64,000 nucleotides of DNA from G965240365 sp965240365. GTDB taxonomy: Bacteria > Pseudomonadota > Gammaproteobacteria > Eutrophobiales > Eutrophobiaceae. The notes beneath the pieces were generated by a model. It was not told the origin of the DNA, ran no database searches, and saw only the letters and a program-made list of their open reading frames with translations. A program made the position numbers and the translations under genes. The stretch covers positions 1,116,001-1,180,000 of the forward strand of contig OZ251218.1 in NCBI GenBank assembly GCA_965240365.1, given 5' to 3'. Shown here piece after piece: positions 9,461 through 17,949 of the stretch (the stretch's first letter is position 1; every line of letters starts with the position of its first letter).

Positions 9461-9895
9461 TTACTTGACCGTGACTTTTATTTTTTTGGAAATCACCACG
9501 GGCTTATGGGGTATATGATAGTGATCCGCCAGCAATAACTGCAAGCTATGCTCGCCCGGGGGCAATTCGATCATCGCCTCGGTTTGCCCGTTTCCGAAAT
9601 GCCGATGCCGGTCATCCATGGCCAGAGGCATATCAAAGGCGACTTCATCCACGTCAATCAGCAAATGATGATGACCGGTATTCTCCTTTTCAACGCCGGC
9701 CGGCGCAATGCCCATACCCGCCAGCCCAAACACCACATGCACCGGGCTGGAAACGGTATCCCCGTCCTGCGGGGAGATGAAATAAACCGCAGCGCCCTCG
9801 GCAGACTGACTGCGTGGCAAGCCCTGGGAATACACGAAGGGCGAAACAAGCGCCGTCAATAAAGCAAATAAAGCAGTGATTTTGAAATATTTCAT
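9461..9895 (-). CDS. DUF4399 domain-containing exported protein
   Basis: A 144-residue protein from the ATG at 9895, preceded by GAGG at good spacing. It has a signal peptide (about residues 1-24, ending VYSQG) and the DUF4399 core: FISPQDGDTVSSPV, FGLAGMGIAPAGVEKENTGHHHLLID, ELPPGEHSLQLLLADH. The histidine-rich core suggests a periplasmic metal-binding or structural role, but the function is unknown. It lies between yghU and the CRISPR flank and is probably monocistronic. Confidence 0.85.
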   Translation of the reverse strand: MKYFKITALFALLTALVSPFVYSQGLPRSQSAEGAAVYFISPQDGDTVSSPVHVVFGLAGMGIAPAGVEKENTGHHHLLIDVDEVAFDMPLAMDDRHRHFGNGQTEAMIELPPGEHSLQLLLADHYHIPHKPVVISKKIKVTVK

Positions 9896-9973
9896 TTTAC
9901 AGTCCTCAATAATGTCATGCAGGTGAAGAATAGCACAGAATATAGAGACTGTAATGGTTTTGTCAAGGTTCAA

Positions 9974-10396
9974 TACTTGTGAGACGAATCAGGCAGGCAA
10001 TCCGCAGATTTACTTGCCGCAAGCAGGTTTCGCGGATTAGCGCAGATTGTGTGTTGTTTCGTTTGGCTTGGTACAGGCAAGCCAGGATAACGAAAGCTGG
10101 AATCCACTGGTTTATACAGTACATTCCCGTTCGCGCCGTAATGACAACCAAATAAGTTATTCCGGTTGGCCTGTTACAGACAGGAAAAAGCCGGAATCCA
10201 CCTACATCCCGGCATCGCCTTCCCGGATTCCAGCTCTCGCTGGGCGGCTATGGGCATCCTCGGTAGCTTGTTCCTGAGCATAAATGACGGCGGAGGTGAT
10301 AGGTGGATCTCGGCAATCTTCAACGTCATTCTCTCCATCCCCTCGTGCCCGCCCACCCGGTCTGGGCAGGCGGCATGTCTGGAAGGGAACCGCCCG
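9974..10396. repeat. Repeat-rich left flank of the CRISPR array, no gene
   Basis: No credible coding sequence. It holds a stretch (9966-9995) similar to copies near 23008 and 48997 (GGTTCAATACT then GAGACGAATCAGGC), a dispersed GGAATCCACTGG...CATTCCCG module near 10100-10130, and a piece (about 10220-10290) resembling the interior of family-1 copy 2, including CGCTGGGCGGCTA and GGGCATCCT. It does not look like a typical AT-rich CRISPR leader. The stretch at 10375-10391 (TGTCTGGAAGGGAACCG) resembles part of the CRISPR repeat and may be a degenerate terminal repeat, but this is weak. Confidence 0.55.
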
Positions 10397-11819
10397 GTTG
10401 TGGTTTGAAGGGAATCGTTGTTTGGTTACAATAACCTGATTCTCGTTGAACAGGCAGCACATGTTGTGGTTTGAAGGGAATCGTTGTTTGGTTACAATCG
10501 TGTTGAATGGGCCATGACCACGCGCGGGTTGTGGTTTGAAGGGAATCGTTGTTTGGTTACAATTGCCGAGAAAAGCATCTGTGGCGTCAATGGGTTGTGG
10601 TTTGAAGGGAATCGTTGTTTGGTTACAATCCCAGCACGCCCCTGTAAGCAGGCTGCGGCGTTGTGGTTTGAAGGGAATCGTTGTTTGGTTACAATCGCGT
10701 ATTTCGATGTTGACCGGGTCGAGGTGTTGTGGTTTGAAGGGAATCGTTGTTTGGTTACAATAAATGCGGCCGCCAGTGCTCAACTTCTTGTGTTGTGGTT
10801 TGAAGGGAATCGTTGTTTGGTTACAATTGCTTGACCCGTGGCTGGGGAGAGGCAGACGTTGTGGTTTGAAGGGAATCGTTGTTTGGTTACAATGGGATAT
10901 TGCGGAGAACGAGCGGCTTATATGTTGTGGTTTGAAGGGAATCGTTGTTTGGTTACAATTTGAAATTGACCCGGAAGAGCCGGAATGTGTTGTGGTTTGA
11001 AGGGAATCGTTGTTTGGTTACAATGAGCGCGGATTCGGCAAGCCATCCAATTATCGTTGTGGTTTGAAGGGAATCGTTGTTTGGTTACAATTGTTTTGAG
11101 CGTTGATATTCGCTGGATGCTGTTGTGGTTTGAAGGGAATCGTTGTTTGGTTACAATGAATTTTTAGAGACGGGCCAGGCGCGTTAGGTTGTGGTTTGAA
11201 GGGAATCGTTGTTTGGTTACAATTGCAGACTCAAGGACAGGGAGTTTTGACTAGTTGTGGTTTGAAGGGAATCGTTGTTTGGTTACAATCGACCAGGCGC
11301 GACCACTGCCCGCCATAGAGTTGTGGTTTGAAGGGAATCGTTGTTTGGTTACAATGCCTGGACGGTTTTTCCAAGCCCCATTTCATGTTGTGGTTTGAAG
11401 GGAATCGTTGTTTGGTTACAATGCCTGGACGGTTTTTCCAAGCCCCATTTCATGTTGTGGTTTGAAGGGAATCGTTGTTTGGTTACAATATTTAAGCAGA
11501 TTCTCAAGGAGGTGACGGGTTGTGGTTTGAAGGGAATCGTTGTTTGGTTACAATGAAAGAGCACACTCGCCGCCATCGATCCGAGTTGTGGTTTGAAGGG
11601 AATCGTTGTTTGGTTACAATTTCTTCGGGGGCAAAACTGGATCATTTATTGTTGTGGTTTGAAGGGAATCGTTGTTTGGTTACAATATCAAGCCTGTCAT
11701 TCCAGCTTAAGGACGGGTTGTGGTTTGAAGGGAATCGTTGTTTGGTTACAATCGAGACGAAGCAACTTCTAACGCTTCTTTGAGTTGTGGTTTGAAGGGA
11801 ATCGTTGTTTGGTTACAAT
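10397..11819 (+). CRISPR. Type II-C CRISPR array, 22 repeats and 21 spacers
   Basis: The 36-bp repeat (first copy 10397-10432) begins GTTGTGGTTTGAAGGGAATC and ends GTTTGGTTACAAT. I read 22 copies with no mismatch, starting at 10397, 10463, 10528, 10594, 10660, 10726, 10792, 10858, 10924, 10989, 11056, 11122, 11188, 11254, 11320, 11387, 11454, 11519, 11585, 11651, 11717 and 11784. Spacers are 29-31 bp. Spacers 15 and 16 (11356-11386, 11423-11453) are identical. The GTTGT...ACAAT ends match type II-C repeats such as the Neisseria meningitidis repeat. The anti-repeat of the tracrRNA at 16225 fixes the crRNA strand as plus, opposite to the cas genes. Confidence 0.98.
10405..10432 (+). promoter_or_regulatory. 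Candidate sigma-70 promoter inside each CRISPR repeat (first copy shown)
   Basis: Repeat positions 9-14 read TTGAAG and positions 31-36 read TACAAT, separated by 16 bases, close to the TTGACA/TATAAT consensus with near-ideal spacing. All 22 repeats are identical, so each could start transcription into its downstream spacer. This parallels the repeat-embedded promoters known in Neisseria meningitidis II-C arrays. Promoter activity is inferred. Confidence 0.55.
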
Positions 11820-11867
11820 ATCAGTTGCGTAACTGGTTGTTTTGCAAAAGAATGATCCACTTTTGCA

Positions 11868-12197
11868 TTAGAACATTTCCACTTGGGAAGGCGCTGAATT
11901 TGGCGCCTTTCTCATTTTTCCGTGAAATACTTTCATCTTTGCGTACTGAGTATCTGTCAAGGTTATGATTCTGACTTCGCCGTCGTCAGGCAGAAAGGAT
12001 TTTATCCGGCGGCGTTGGACCCGCGCTTTTTCTTCATTGACGCAGTACCGATCATAGACAGAATATTGCATCATTGAAAAACCGTTATCCAGCAGTTTAT
12101 TTCGAAATTCCGTATAAGCCTTGCGAGCCTCTTTTGAGTCGGTAGGCAAGTCAAAAAGAGCGATTAACCACACGGCCTGGTAAGGCGAAATGGCCAT
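11868..12197 (-). CDS. cas2: CRISPR-associated endonuclease Cas2
   Basis: A 109-residue Cas2, the structural partner of Cas1 in spacer integration. The N-terminal beta strand LIALFDLPTDS carries the conserved aspartate, followed by FRNKLLDNGFSMMQYSVYDRY typical of type II Cas2. Its ATG shares one base with the cas1 stop (TAATG), indicating translational coupling. The stop is 48 bases from the last CRISPR repeat. Confidence 0.96.
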   Translation of the reverse strand: MAISPYQAVWLIALFDLPTDSKEARKAYTEFRNKLLDNGFSMMQYSVYDRYCVNEEKARVQRRRIKSFLPDDGEVRIITLTDTQYAKMKVFHGKMRKAPNSAPSQVEMF

Positions 12198-13087
12198 TAA
12201 AAATCAGGCAGCGCAAGCTGTTTTTCTTGTCCCTGAAACACCTTGCTTAATGATTGACTTGTCTTTTGAATTGCGCCTTGCAGCGTCAACATCTCTTTGT
12301 CCATAAAGATATGTCTTTCAATAATTTTTAACAGGTTTTCCCGTATATTTTTATCCATTGCCCGCTCGGCGCCATATTGCCGCACATGCTCCCATACATG
12401 CAAGTCTGCGATCGGTCGGAACGGTTCCATCACGTCATCGGCTAAACAATAAGCATTATAACGGTTATGATGGTGTATACCGATAGAAGGATGCAGGCCG
12501 GCCGCGCATAATGAGCGGCTCACCAGCGCTCTGACAATCGCATAACAGTAATTCAGATAACGATTCTGGTCTTCGGCAAAGCGATCACGCTTAAATCCTT
12601 CCTGACCGAATAATTGTTGCCAATAACGGCGTGCGGCCTGGGCTTCAATGTTATCCGGATCGCCTGAACGTATCTTTTTTGCCAGATTGTGTAATCCCAT
12701 ATTCTTGCCGGTTAAATCCCCGAGTAATCTGGCCTGCATCATCACCTTGCAATAAATCAATTGTTTCCATAGATTCTTTTTTACAGGAACCTTTGTATTG
12801 ATTTGCTGAGCAAAGCGCTCCGCTTGCAGGGTGTTGGCTTGTAACGGCAGAAACATGCCATTAGGTTGATGTTTCGTATCACTGCTTATTACCATCACAT
12901 TGGCATCCAGCAGCTTGCCCAGACAGGCTTGCGTAATCAAGGTTTGCGGATGGTCAATAATCAAGGCGGACATATCTTCGATGGCTACCGAACCAAGCCT
13001 TTTTTTGTTACGCTCAATAACAAGCTGTCGATGTTTAACATGGAGATAACAGTCTTCCGTGCCAATTTCAACAATCCGCTTGCTCAT
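12197..13087 (-). CDS. cas1: CRISPR-associated integrase Cas1 (type II)
   Basis: A 296-residue type II Cas1, the integrase of spacer acquisition. The catalytic neighbourhood is visible: a C-terminal domain with the His in GLHPSIGIHHHNRYNAYCLADDV and the following acidic stretch DVMEPFRPIADLHVW. The ATG overlaps the cas9 stop by 4 bases (ATGA). With cas9 upstream and cas2 downstream and no csn2 or cas4, the set is the minimal type II-C trio. Confidence 0.97.
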   Translation of the reverse strand: MSKRIVEIGTEDCYLHVKHRQLVIERNKKRLGSVAIEDMSALIIDHPQTLITQACLGKLLDANVMVISSDTKHQPNGMFLPLQANTLQAERFAQQINTKVPVKKNLWKQLIYCKVMMQARLLGDLTGKNMGLHNLAKKIRSGDPDNIEAQAARRYWQQLFGQEGFKRDRFAEDQNRYLNYCYAIVRALVSRSLCAAGLHPSIGIHHHNRYNAYCLADDVMEPFRPIADLHVWEHVRQYGAERAMDKNIRENLLKIIERHIFMDKEMLTLQGAIQKTSQSLSKVFQGQEKQLALPDF

Positions 13088-16000
13088 GCGATGATTTTTG
13101 TTGAAATCACTTTGCCAATAGGGTTAATTTCCAATAATTGTAAATCTGCGTCTTTTAAAGCGTCGGCAGAAAATCTTATTCGTTTTTTTTGCTTTGTGCC
13201 TGTGTCCCAATGTTCTTTAAATTCAATGTCTTCTCTATTTTTAGAAATACTTATTTTTTGCACACGACAAATTTTCTCTTGACCCTCATATATGAGCCTT
13301 ACCATATCATTCCGATGCAGGGCAATCAAAAAACGTTGATTATTTTCAAAGTCGGTTTTAATAACCGGTTCTTTGCCATTAGTTGCATTTCTGAGCGTGG
13401 CTTCCAGAGTACTGACCAAATAGCCTTGCCATTTCTTCTTGCCGTTTTTATCAGAATATTCCACAAGTTCCATATGATGGTTGCCCATAGTCCAGACATT
13501 TCTTTGTTTATTATCTGAATTTTTTAATATCTTACCGATGGATGTCACGGTGCGGTTATAAACCAGCCTGACTTTATTGATTTTTCTAAATTCTCCGTTT
13601 TTGGTCTGCATACCAAACGGATTATCAGGATTCTTAAACGCATCACTATAGTTTTCGGATTCGTTCAAGTGCGCAATAGCAAGCTCTCTGATTGTATTGT
13701 CGCGAATATGTTCTAAATCCGCCGCTTTCATATCCGCCAGGCGCTTTCTAATGGCGACAACAGGAATGCCTTTTTCGTCAACGTCACCCGTGAGATTGTA
13801 TAGAAATTCATTGTGCAGTACGCCTTTTATCTTACGCTGTGATTTATGTGAAACTATGATGTTATTAATTTTTGCCTCGGCTTTTTTTCGCATATCGGGC
13901 AGAGGTGGCGGATAATCCTTAATACGTATCTCACCGTAAGCATTTTTGCTGGCATAGGTATTTATCTTTTGCACCGCGCCGCGGTTGGTGTAGGCAATAA
14001 CCAGCGCGTCAATGGCATGGTGGCGATGATCCAGACGGGTTTTTTCACCACTTTCATCTAAAATATTGTTCAACCCCCAGGCGCGCCGCAGCAAGGCTGT
14101 CGTGCCGCCCTTAACCGCCTCAACGCGAATACCGAGTTGCTTTAAATACGCTGCCGTTTTAACCGCGATGTAACGTGTTTCATTAAGCTGTTGAGAGACA
14201 AATTCATCCCTGTCTTTTACCACCTGGGCGGCGAAGCGTTTGAATTTAGTATATGGCAGCCTTCTGGCGCGCTGTAGCATTGCTTCATACGCTTTTTTAT
14301 CGCCATGAAAGGCTTCCCAGGGCATTTGATTTCCTTTTCTCCTATTCCAATCCCGGCGGCATAGCGTTTTATTCATATAACTATCGTCCAGGCAACGCGA
14401 ATAAGGAATAATATGTTCAACTTCGAATATTGATCGAATAAACAAATCATAAACATTGATCGTATTACCGCTATAGGGGCAGACACGCCCAGATTCTTTC
14501 CATAAACGATATTTGAGTTTATCGCCGCGTGTTGGACGTGCAATTTTAACCTCTTCTTTTAGAAATTTTTCTGCTTCAAGATTAACTTCTTCATTTTTGC
14601 TCTGTTGTTTTTGCAGTTCATCTCTTTGTTTAGCATTAAGTTTTAAATCGCGCGCCATTTCAACGCGAATTATATCCGGCTTGCCATATTCGCTGATAAT
14701 GGCGTTAACGACCTTGCGCACCTGAAATAAGGCGCGCTCCACCATCGGGTTTCTCAGACCGGCGGTATCTATCAGGCTGGTGGTATGTTGGCCGCGCTTT
14801 TTCGCGTTGACGCCGGGAAAGGGAAGCCGGTCAAGCGCGCGCTCTGGTTGCTTCTGGGTATGTTCATAACCGGCCTTTTCGCAAGCCTCGGCATAGTTGT
14901 AACCTCGATTAAGCCTGGTGTCGCCAAATTCCAGAAAGCGCACGATGTTGCGCATGGCTTTTTGTGAAATATGCATATAGCCTCTGGATAATTTAGCGCT
15001 TTTTTTGATCAGCTTTTCAGCCGTTTCGTCATCAAATTGCCACTTTTGAATAAGACGCCTATGCAGGGCGCGATCTTCCATGGGATGAATCAGATCATTA
15101 ATAAGCGCCTCTTTTTGCTTGTTATCCAATGCTCTCCATCCTCTGGCGCCGACAGCGGGTTTTATCAGGGCGACTGTCTGGTTTCCCAACATGCCAGATT
15201 TTCTGCTCTTCTCCAGATTGATTTTGTCTGCTTCAAAAATACCCAGCAGTTCGCGCACTTTTTCCCAGCCAAGTTTTTCTTTACTCTTTAATGCCTCATA
15301 GAGCGTCCTTCTTTCCCGGTCGGTCAGGAACCGCTCCATGCCATCGCCAGGCAATAGTTTCAGGTTATTAATACCGCTCCAAAGCCGGAATTCCTGCGCG
15401 ATCAGGGTTGCCTTGGCAGCCCGCTTGCGGTCTGTTTCAAAACCACACTTCCCCACCAGATGTTTTTGACTCTTTAGCGGACGCTGGGAAAATATCGCGT
15501 CGAATATTTTTTTCCTGGCGGCAACATCAAGCAATCCGGGGTGGCGCCGTTCCTGCTCTGACCAGATTTTTTCAAATTCATGCTCATACATCTTTCTTGC
15601 GGTATAACGGCCGCGAAGACGCTGTTGATGGGGGTCAAGACTGTTGAAGTAGGCCCCGAGGGTTGAAAATCCGCCTTCCCCCCGCATGGCTTGTTCAATC
15701 CCGGTAATGCCCTGATTAACTTTGCCGTCTTTCTCGCTGCCGGTTTTACGGTTAGACTTATAGCCGCGCCGCTGGCCGAGATGATAAATAGCCCGCCCTA
15801 ATTGCCATGGCTCAAGTTTTTCCTTTAGCGCCCTGGCCCTGAGTTCATAAGGATTAGTTTGACGGAACAGGGCTTCAAGCCGGGTCTCATCATCCGGCAA
15901 CAGGCCAAAATGAATCAGCAGATATTTTAGTTTTTCTTTTCGGCGCGCGCGGCGGCAGGTTTGGCGGCGACTACCGCGCGCAATACGCCGGCGCTGATTT

Positions 16001-16149
16001 AAGGATTTCTCACCGCGATTGCTGCGGTCTATGCCCTCGGGAAAGATTCGCACGCCCATATCAATGATTTTTGCAGGTTGGACCAGACACCAGCCGATCG
16101 ATGATGTGCCCAAATCCAGCCCCAGTATTGTCAAGCCTGCTTTTTCCAT
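13084..16149 (-). CDS. cas9: Type II-C Cas9 endonuclease
   Basis: A 1021-residue RNA-guided DNA endonuclease, in the compact II-C size range. RuvC-I is at the N-terminus (LGLDLGTSSIGW, Asp12), an Arg-rich bridge helix at about 51-72, RuvC-II at IIRVEMARD (Glu497), HNH at about 555-610 (RVCPYSG, FEVEHIIPYSR with His579, then WNRRKGNQ), and RuvC-III at HHAIDAL (His711, Asp714). The C-terminal about 250 residues would hold the wedge and PAM-interacting region. All catalytic residues are present, so it is probably active. AGGACAGG lies just before the ATG, and a TATAAT -10 is at 16177-16182 on this strand. Confidence 0.98.
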   Translation of the reverse strand: MEKAGLTILGLDLGTSSIGWCLVQPAKIIDMGVRIFPEGIDRSNRGEKSLNQRRRIARGSRRQTCRRARRKEKLKYLLIHFGLLPDDETRLEALFRQTNPYELRARALKEKLEPWQLGRAIYHLGQRRGYKSNRKTGSEKDGKVNQGITGIEQAMRGEGGFSTLGAYFNSLDPHQQRLRGRYTARKMYEHEFEKIWSEQERRHPGLLDVAARKKIFDAIFSQRPLKSQKHLVGKCGFETDRKRAAKATLIAQEFRLWSGINNLKLLPGDGMERFLTDRERRTLYEALKSKEKLGWEKVRELLGIFEADKINLEKSRKSGMLGNQTVALIKPAVGARGWRALDNKQKEALINDLIHPMEDRALHRRLIQKWQFDDETAEKLIKKSAKLSRGYMHISQKAMRNIVRFLEFGDTRLNRGYNYAEACEKAGYEHTQKQPERALDRLPFPGVNAKKRGQHTTSLIDTAGLRNPMVERALFQVRKVVNAIISEYGKPDIIRVEMARDLKLNAKQRDELQKQQSKNEEVNLEAEKFLKEEVKIARPTRGDKLKYRLWKESGRVCPYSGNTINVYDLFIRSIFEVEHIIPYSRCLDDSYMNKTLCRRDWNRRKGNQMPWEAFHGDKKAYEAMLQRARRLPYTKFKRFAAQVVKDRDEFVSQQLNETRYIAVKTAAYLKQLGIRVEAVKGGTTALLRRAWGLNNILDESGEKTRLDHRHHAIDALVIAYTNRGAVQKINTYASKNAYGEIRIKDYPPPLPDMRKKAEAKINNIIVSHKSQRKIKGVLHNEFLYNLTGDVDEKGIPVVAIRKRLADMKAADLEHIRDNTIRELAIAHLNESENYSDAFKNPDNPFGMQTKNGEFRKINKVRLVYNRTVTSIGKILKNSDNKQRNVWTMGNHHMELVEYSDKNGKKKWQGYLVSTLEATLRNATNGKEPVIKTDFENNQRFLIALHRNDMVRLIYEGQEKICRVQKISISKNREDIEFKEHWDTGTKQKKRIRFSADALKDADLQLLEINPIGKVISTKIIA

Positions 16150-16191
16150 TGTCCTGTCCTTTGCCGCCTAGGTTAAATTATAGTATGGCGG

Positions 16192-16219
16192 TTTACATTT
16201 AAAAATCCAGTGCTATACT
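16192..16219 (+). promoter_or_regulatory. tracrRNA promoter
   Basis: TTTACA at 16192-16197, 16 bases, then TATACT at 16214-16219 with a TGC extended -10 just before it. The predicted start, about 16224-16226, coincides with the first base of the anti-repeat. On the minus strand the same 60 bp carries the cas9 -10 (TATAAT at 16177-16182), so cas9 and tracrRNA are fired divergently from a shared region. Confidence 0.75.
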
Positions 16220-16223
16220 TATC

Positions 16224-16352
16224 AATTGTAACCAAAAAACGGTTTCTTTCTTATCACAATAAGACGAATACCGTCGCAGGCTCTGGCGCCTGGCGTCAAC
16301 CTTCTCGCCCGAGGGCACTTTGAAAACCCCAGCTTGATCACTGGGGTTTTTT
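16224..16352 (+). ncRNA. tracrRNA of the type II-C system
   Basis: Positions 16225-16260 form an anti-repeat complementary to the 36-nt CRISPR repeat: 28 of 36 positions are Watson-Crick matches and five more can pair as G-U, leaving about three unpaired positions (13, 27, 28). It begins ATTGTAACCAAA and ends TATCACAAT, followed by AAG, as in the Neisseria tracrRNA (ACAATAAGG). The tail has small hairpins at 16263-16275 (GACG/CGTC), about 16277-16292 (CAGGC/GCCTG) and about 16306-16317 (GCCC/GGGC), then an intrinsic terminator. Expected length is about 128 nt. Confidence 0.9.
16323..16352 (+). terminator. Intrinsic terminator of tracrRNA
   Basis: CCCCAG at 16327-16332 pairs with CTGGGG at 16341-16346 across an 8-base loop, followed by TTTTTT at 16347-16352 and preceded by AAAA. 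It lies between the tracrRNA and the convergent trmB stop at 16396. Confidence 0.88.
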
Positions 16353-16395
16353 ATTGGCTTCCTTGCGGCAAACCTCTTTTCAAGGACGGCGGGCG

Positions 16396-17055
16396 TCATT
16401 GCCTCAGCCTGACCCGATATAATTCCTGTCCGCTTTCGTGATATTTCTTTTCAAACGGGCTGATAAACTGGCCCGGCTTGATCACTTCTAGCAACACTTT
16501 TTTGTCCGCCGCGATGCGCAGGGCCTGTTTGAATTCTTCGGCATAGATTCGCCAGTTGGTCCTGAGTTCGATTTGGGTATGGAGGCCCGGTATTTGGGGG
16601 AATATCGGGTGGCCGTGCCAGCGGCGCTTGAGGTGTTTGGGTTTGGGCCAGGGGTTGGGATAGAGCAGGTAGTGTTTTTTTATGTCCCAGCGCCGGCTTT
16701 GGGCCAGCCGCCAGATATCGACCAGATCGGCGCGGGCCAGGATCAGATTGTTTTCAAAATGGATGTCTTGATCCCGGATCAGCCCATGCAGGCGTGTTTT
16801 TGATTTATCAAGCCCGATGATCAGGCCGCGCGGGTATTTTTTTGCCAGCCACAGGCTGCTCTGGCCGTTGCCGCAGCCTGAATCCAGCACGACGGGCTTG
16901 TTTAGTGTCTTTTGTATTTGATCAAGCCGGGCAAAAATCCTGCCGCTGAATTCGCGCGCGGGTTTTTGGTATGGCCTGGCCAGGTGTTTTTTTACCACCC
17001 GCTCCAGGTCTTTGTGCGGCGCGCTTTGCCGGCTGCTGACGGGTCTGGCCGTCAT
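16396..17055 (-). CDS. trmB: tRNA (guanine-N7-)-methyltransferase
   Basis: SAM-dependent methylation of G46 in tRNA variable loops. The 219-residue product has the SAM-binding motif VVLDSGCGNGQSSLWLA with GLDKSK after it, and the TrmB hallmark YPNPWPKPKHLKRRWHGHP. The start codon abuts the pyrK stop with no gap (TGAATG), making it the last gene of the pyrimidine operon here. Confidence 0.93.
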   Translation of the reverse strand: MTARPVSSRQSAPHKDLERVVKKHLARPYQKPAREFSGRIFARLDQIQKTLNKPVVLDSGCGNGQSSLWLAKKYPRGLIIGLDKSKTRLHGLIRDQDIHFENNLILARADLVDIWRLAQSRRWDIKKHYLLYPNPWPKPKHLKRRWHGHPIFPQIPGLHTQIELRTNWRIYAEEFKQALRIAADKKVLLEVIKPGQFISPFEKKYHESGQELYRVRLRQ

Positions 17056-17943
17056 TCAGGACCAAAATTGCATGACGGATTCGGCCTCGAACACCGGCCC
17101 GTCAACGCAGACCCGCTTCATCGCCGCGCCGTCCGCGGTTTCAATAAGCACCGCGCAGCCGGCGCAGCCGCCGACGGCGCAGGCCATGTATTCTTCCAGC
17201 GAGACCTGACAGGGCAGCTTGTATTCTCTGGCCAGTTGGGCGACGGCCTTTAACATGGGGGTCGGGCCGCAACTGAATATCTCGACTTCAGCGCGTTGAT
17301 CTTCATCCAGCCGGTCCAGCCAGTGTCGGCCGAGTTCGGTCACATAGCCGTTAAAACAACCCGGATAGTTCTGCCGGCTGGCGAGGCGCGAGGGGATGCC
17401 CCAGTCATCCAGCAAGGGCATGCAGGCAATGACGCCGGCCGGTATTTCCCGCGCCAGGATTTGTGAAGGGCGCGGCTGGAACGGAAACGGGCTTTCTGAA
17501 CCCATGATCACAAGCGGGTTCAGGTCTTTCCGGGTGTGTTTTATATGTTCGGCCAGGAAGATCAGCGGCGGGATGCCGATGCCGCCGCCGATGAGCAGCG
17601 GGCGCGGCCGGTATCCCGCGAGTTTGAAGGGTTGCCCGATCGGGCCGATCAGGTCGATGAGCGCGCCGGGTTGGCGCCGGGTCAGGAGTTCAGTGCCTTG
17701 ACCATGCGCCTTGTACAGCACTTCGATGGTTCGGGTTTTTGAGTTGCAGCGCATGATTGACATGGGCCGGCGCATGAAGAGCGCGGGGTCGCACTGCATG
17801 TGAACAAAGTGGCCGGGCCTGGCATGGGCCGCCGTTTCCGGCGCCTTGAGCCGGATATGATATTGCCGCCCGGCCAACTCGGCCTGGGCCAGCAGTTCAG
17901 CCTGTTCGACATAGAGGGTGTTGCGGCTGGCGGGGTGTTGCAC
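17056..17943 (-). CDS. pyrK: Dihydroorotate dehydrogenase electron transfer subunit (PyrK-like)
   Basis: A 295-residue ferredoxin-reductase-fold protein. The FAD-binding barrel is N-terminal (ALFMRRPMSIMR), the NAD-binding part has LLIGGGIGIPPLIFLAEH, and a C-terminal [2Fe-2S] cysteine cluster reads CAVGGCAGCAVL with a later VCVDGPVF. This is the PyrK architecture that links class 1B dihydroorotate dehydrogenase to NAD. No pyrD is in the window. It follows pyrC' by 6 bases. Class 1B is unusual in gammaproteobacteria, which mostly use quinone-linked PyrD, so the physiological partner is an open point. Confidence 0.8.
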   Translation of the reverse strand: MQHPASRNTLYVEQAELLAQAELAGRQYHIRLKAPETAAHARPGHFVHMQCDPALFMRRPMSIMRCNSKTRTIEVLYKAHGQGTELLTRRQPGALIDLIGPIGQPFKLAGYRPRPLLIGGGIGIPPLIFLAEHIKHTRKDLNPLVIMGSESPFPFQPRPSQILAREIPAGVIACMPLLDDWGIPSRLASRQNYPGCFNGYVTELGRHWLDRLDEDQRAEVEIFSCGPTPMLKAVAQLAREYKLPCQVSLEEYMACAVGGCAGCAVLIETADGAAMKRVCVDGPVFEAESVMQFWS

Positions 17944-17949
17944 GGGTGT

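Noticed and set aside
11687..11716. Spacer 20 as a self-targeting spacer against the dispersed TCATTCCAGC repeats
   Set aside because: The shared stretch is only about a dozen bases; the rest does not match any copy I could see.
10484..11783. Open frames running through the CRISPR array
   Set aside because: They only translate the repeat over and over (LWFEGNRCLVTI-type units) and have no coding support.
16199..16399. 66-codon minus-strand frame upstream of cas9
   Set aside because: It overlaps the tracrRNA, its promoter and its terminator on the other strand; the RNA explains the sequence.
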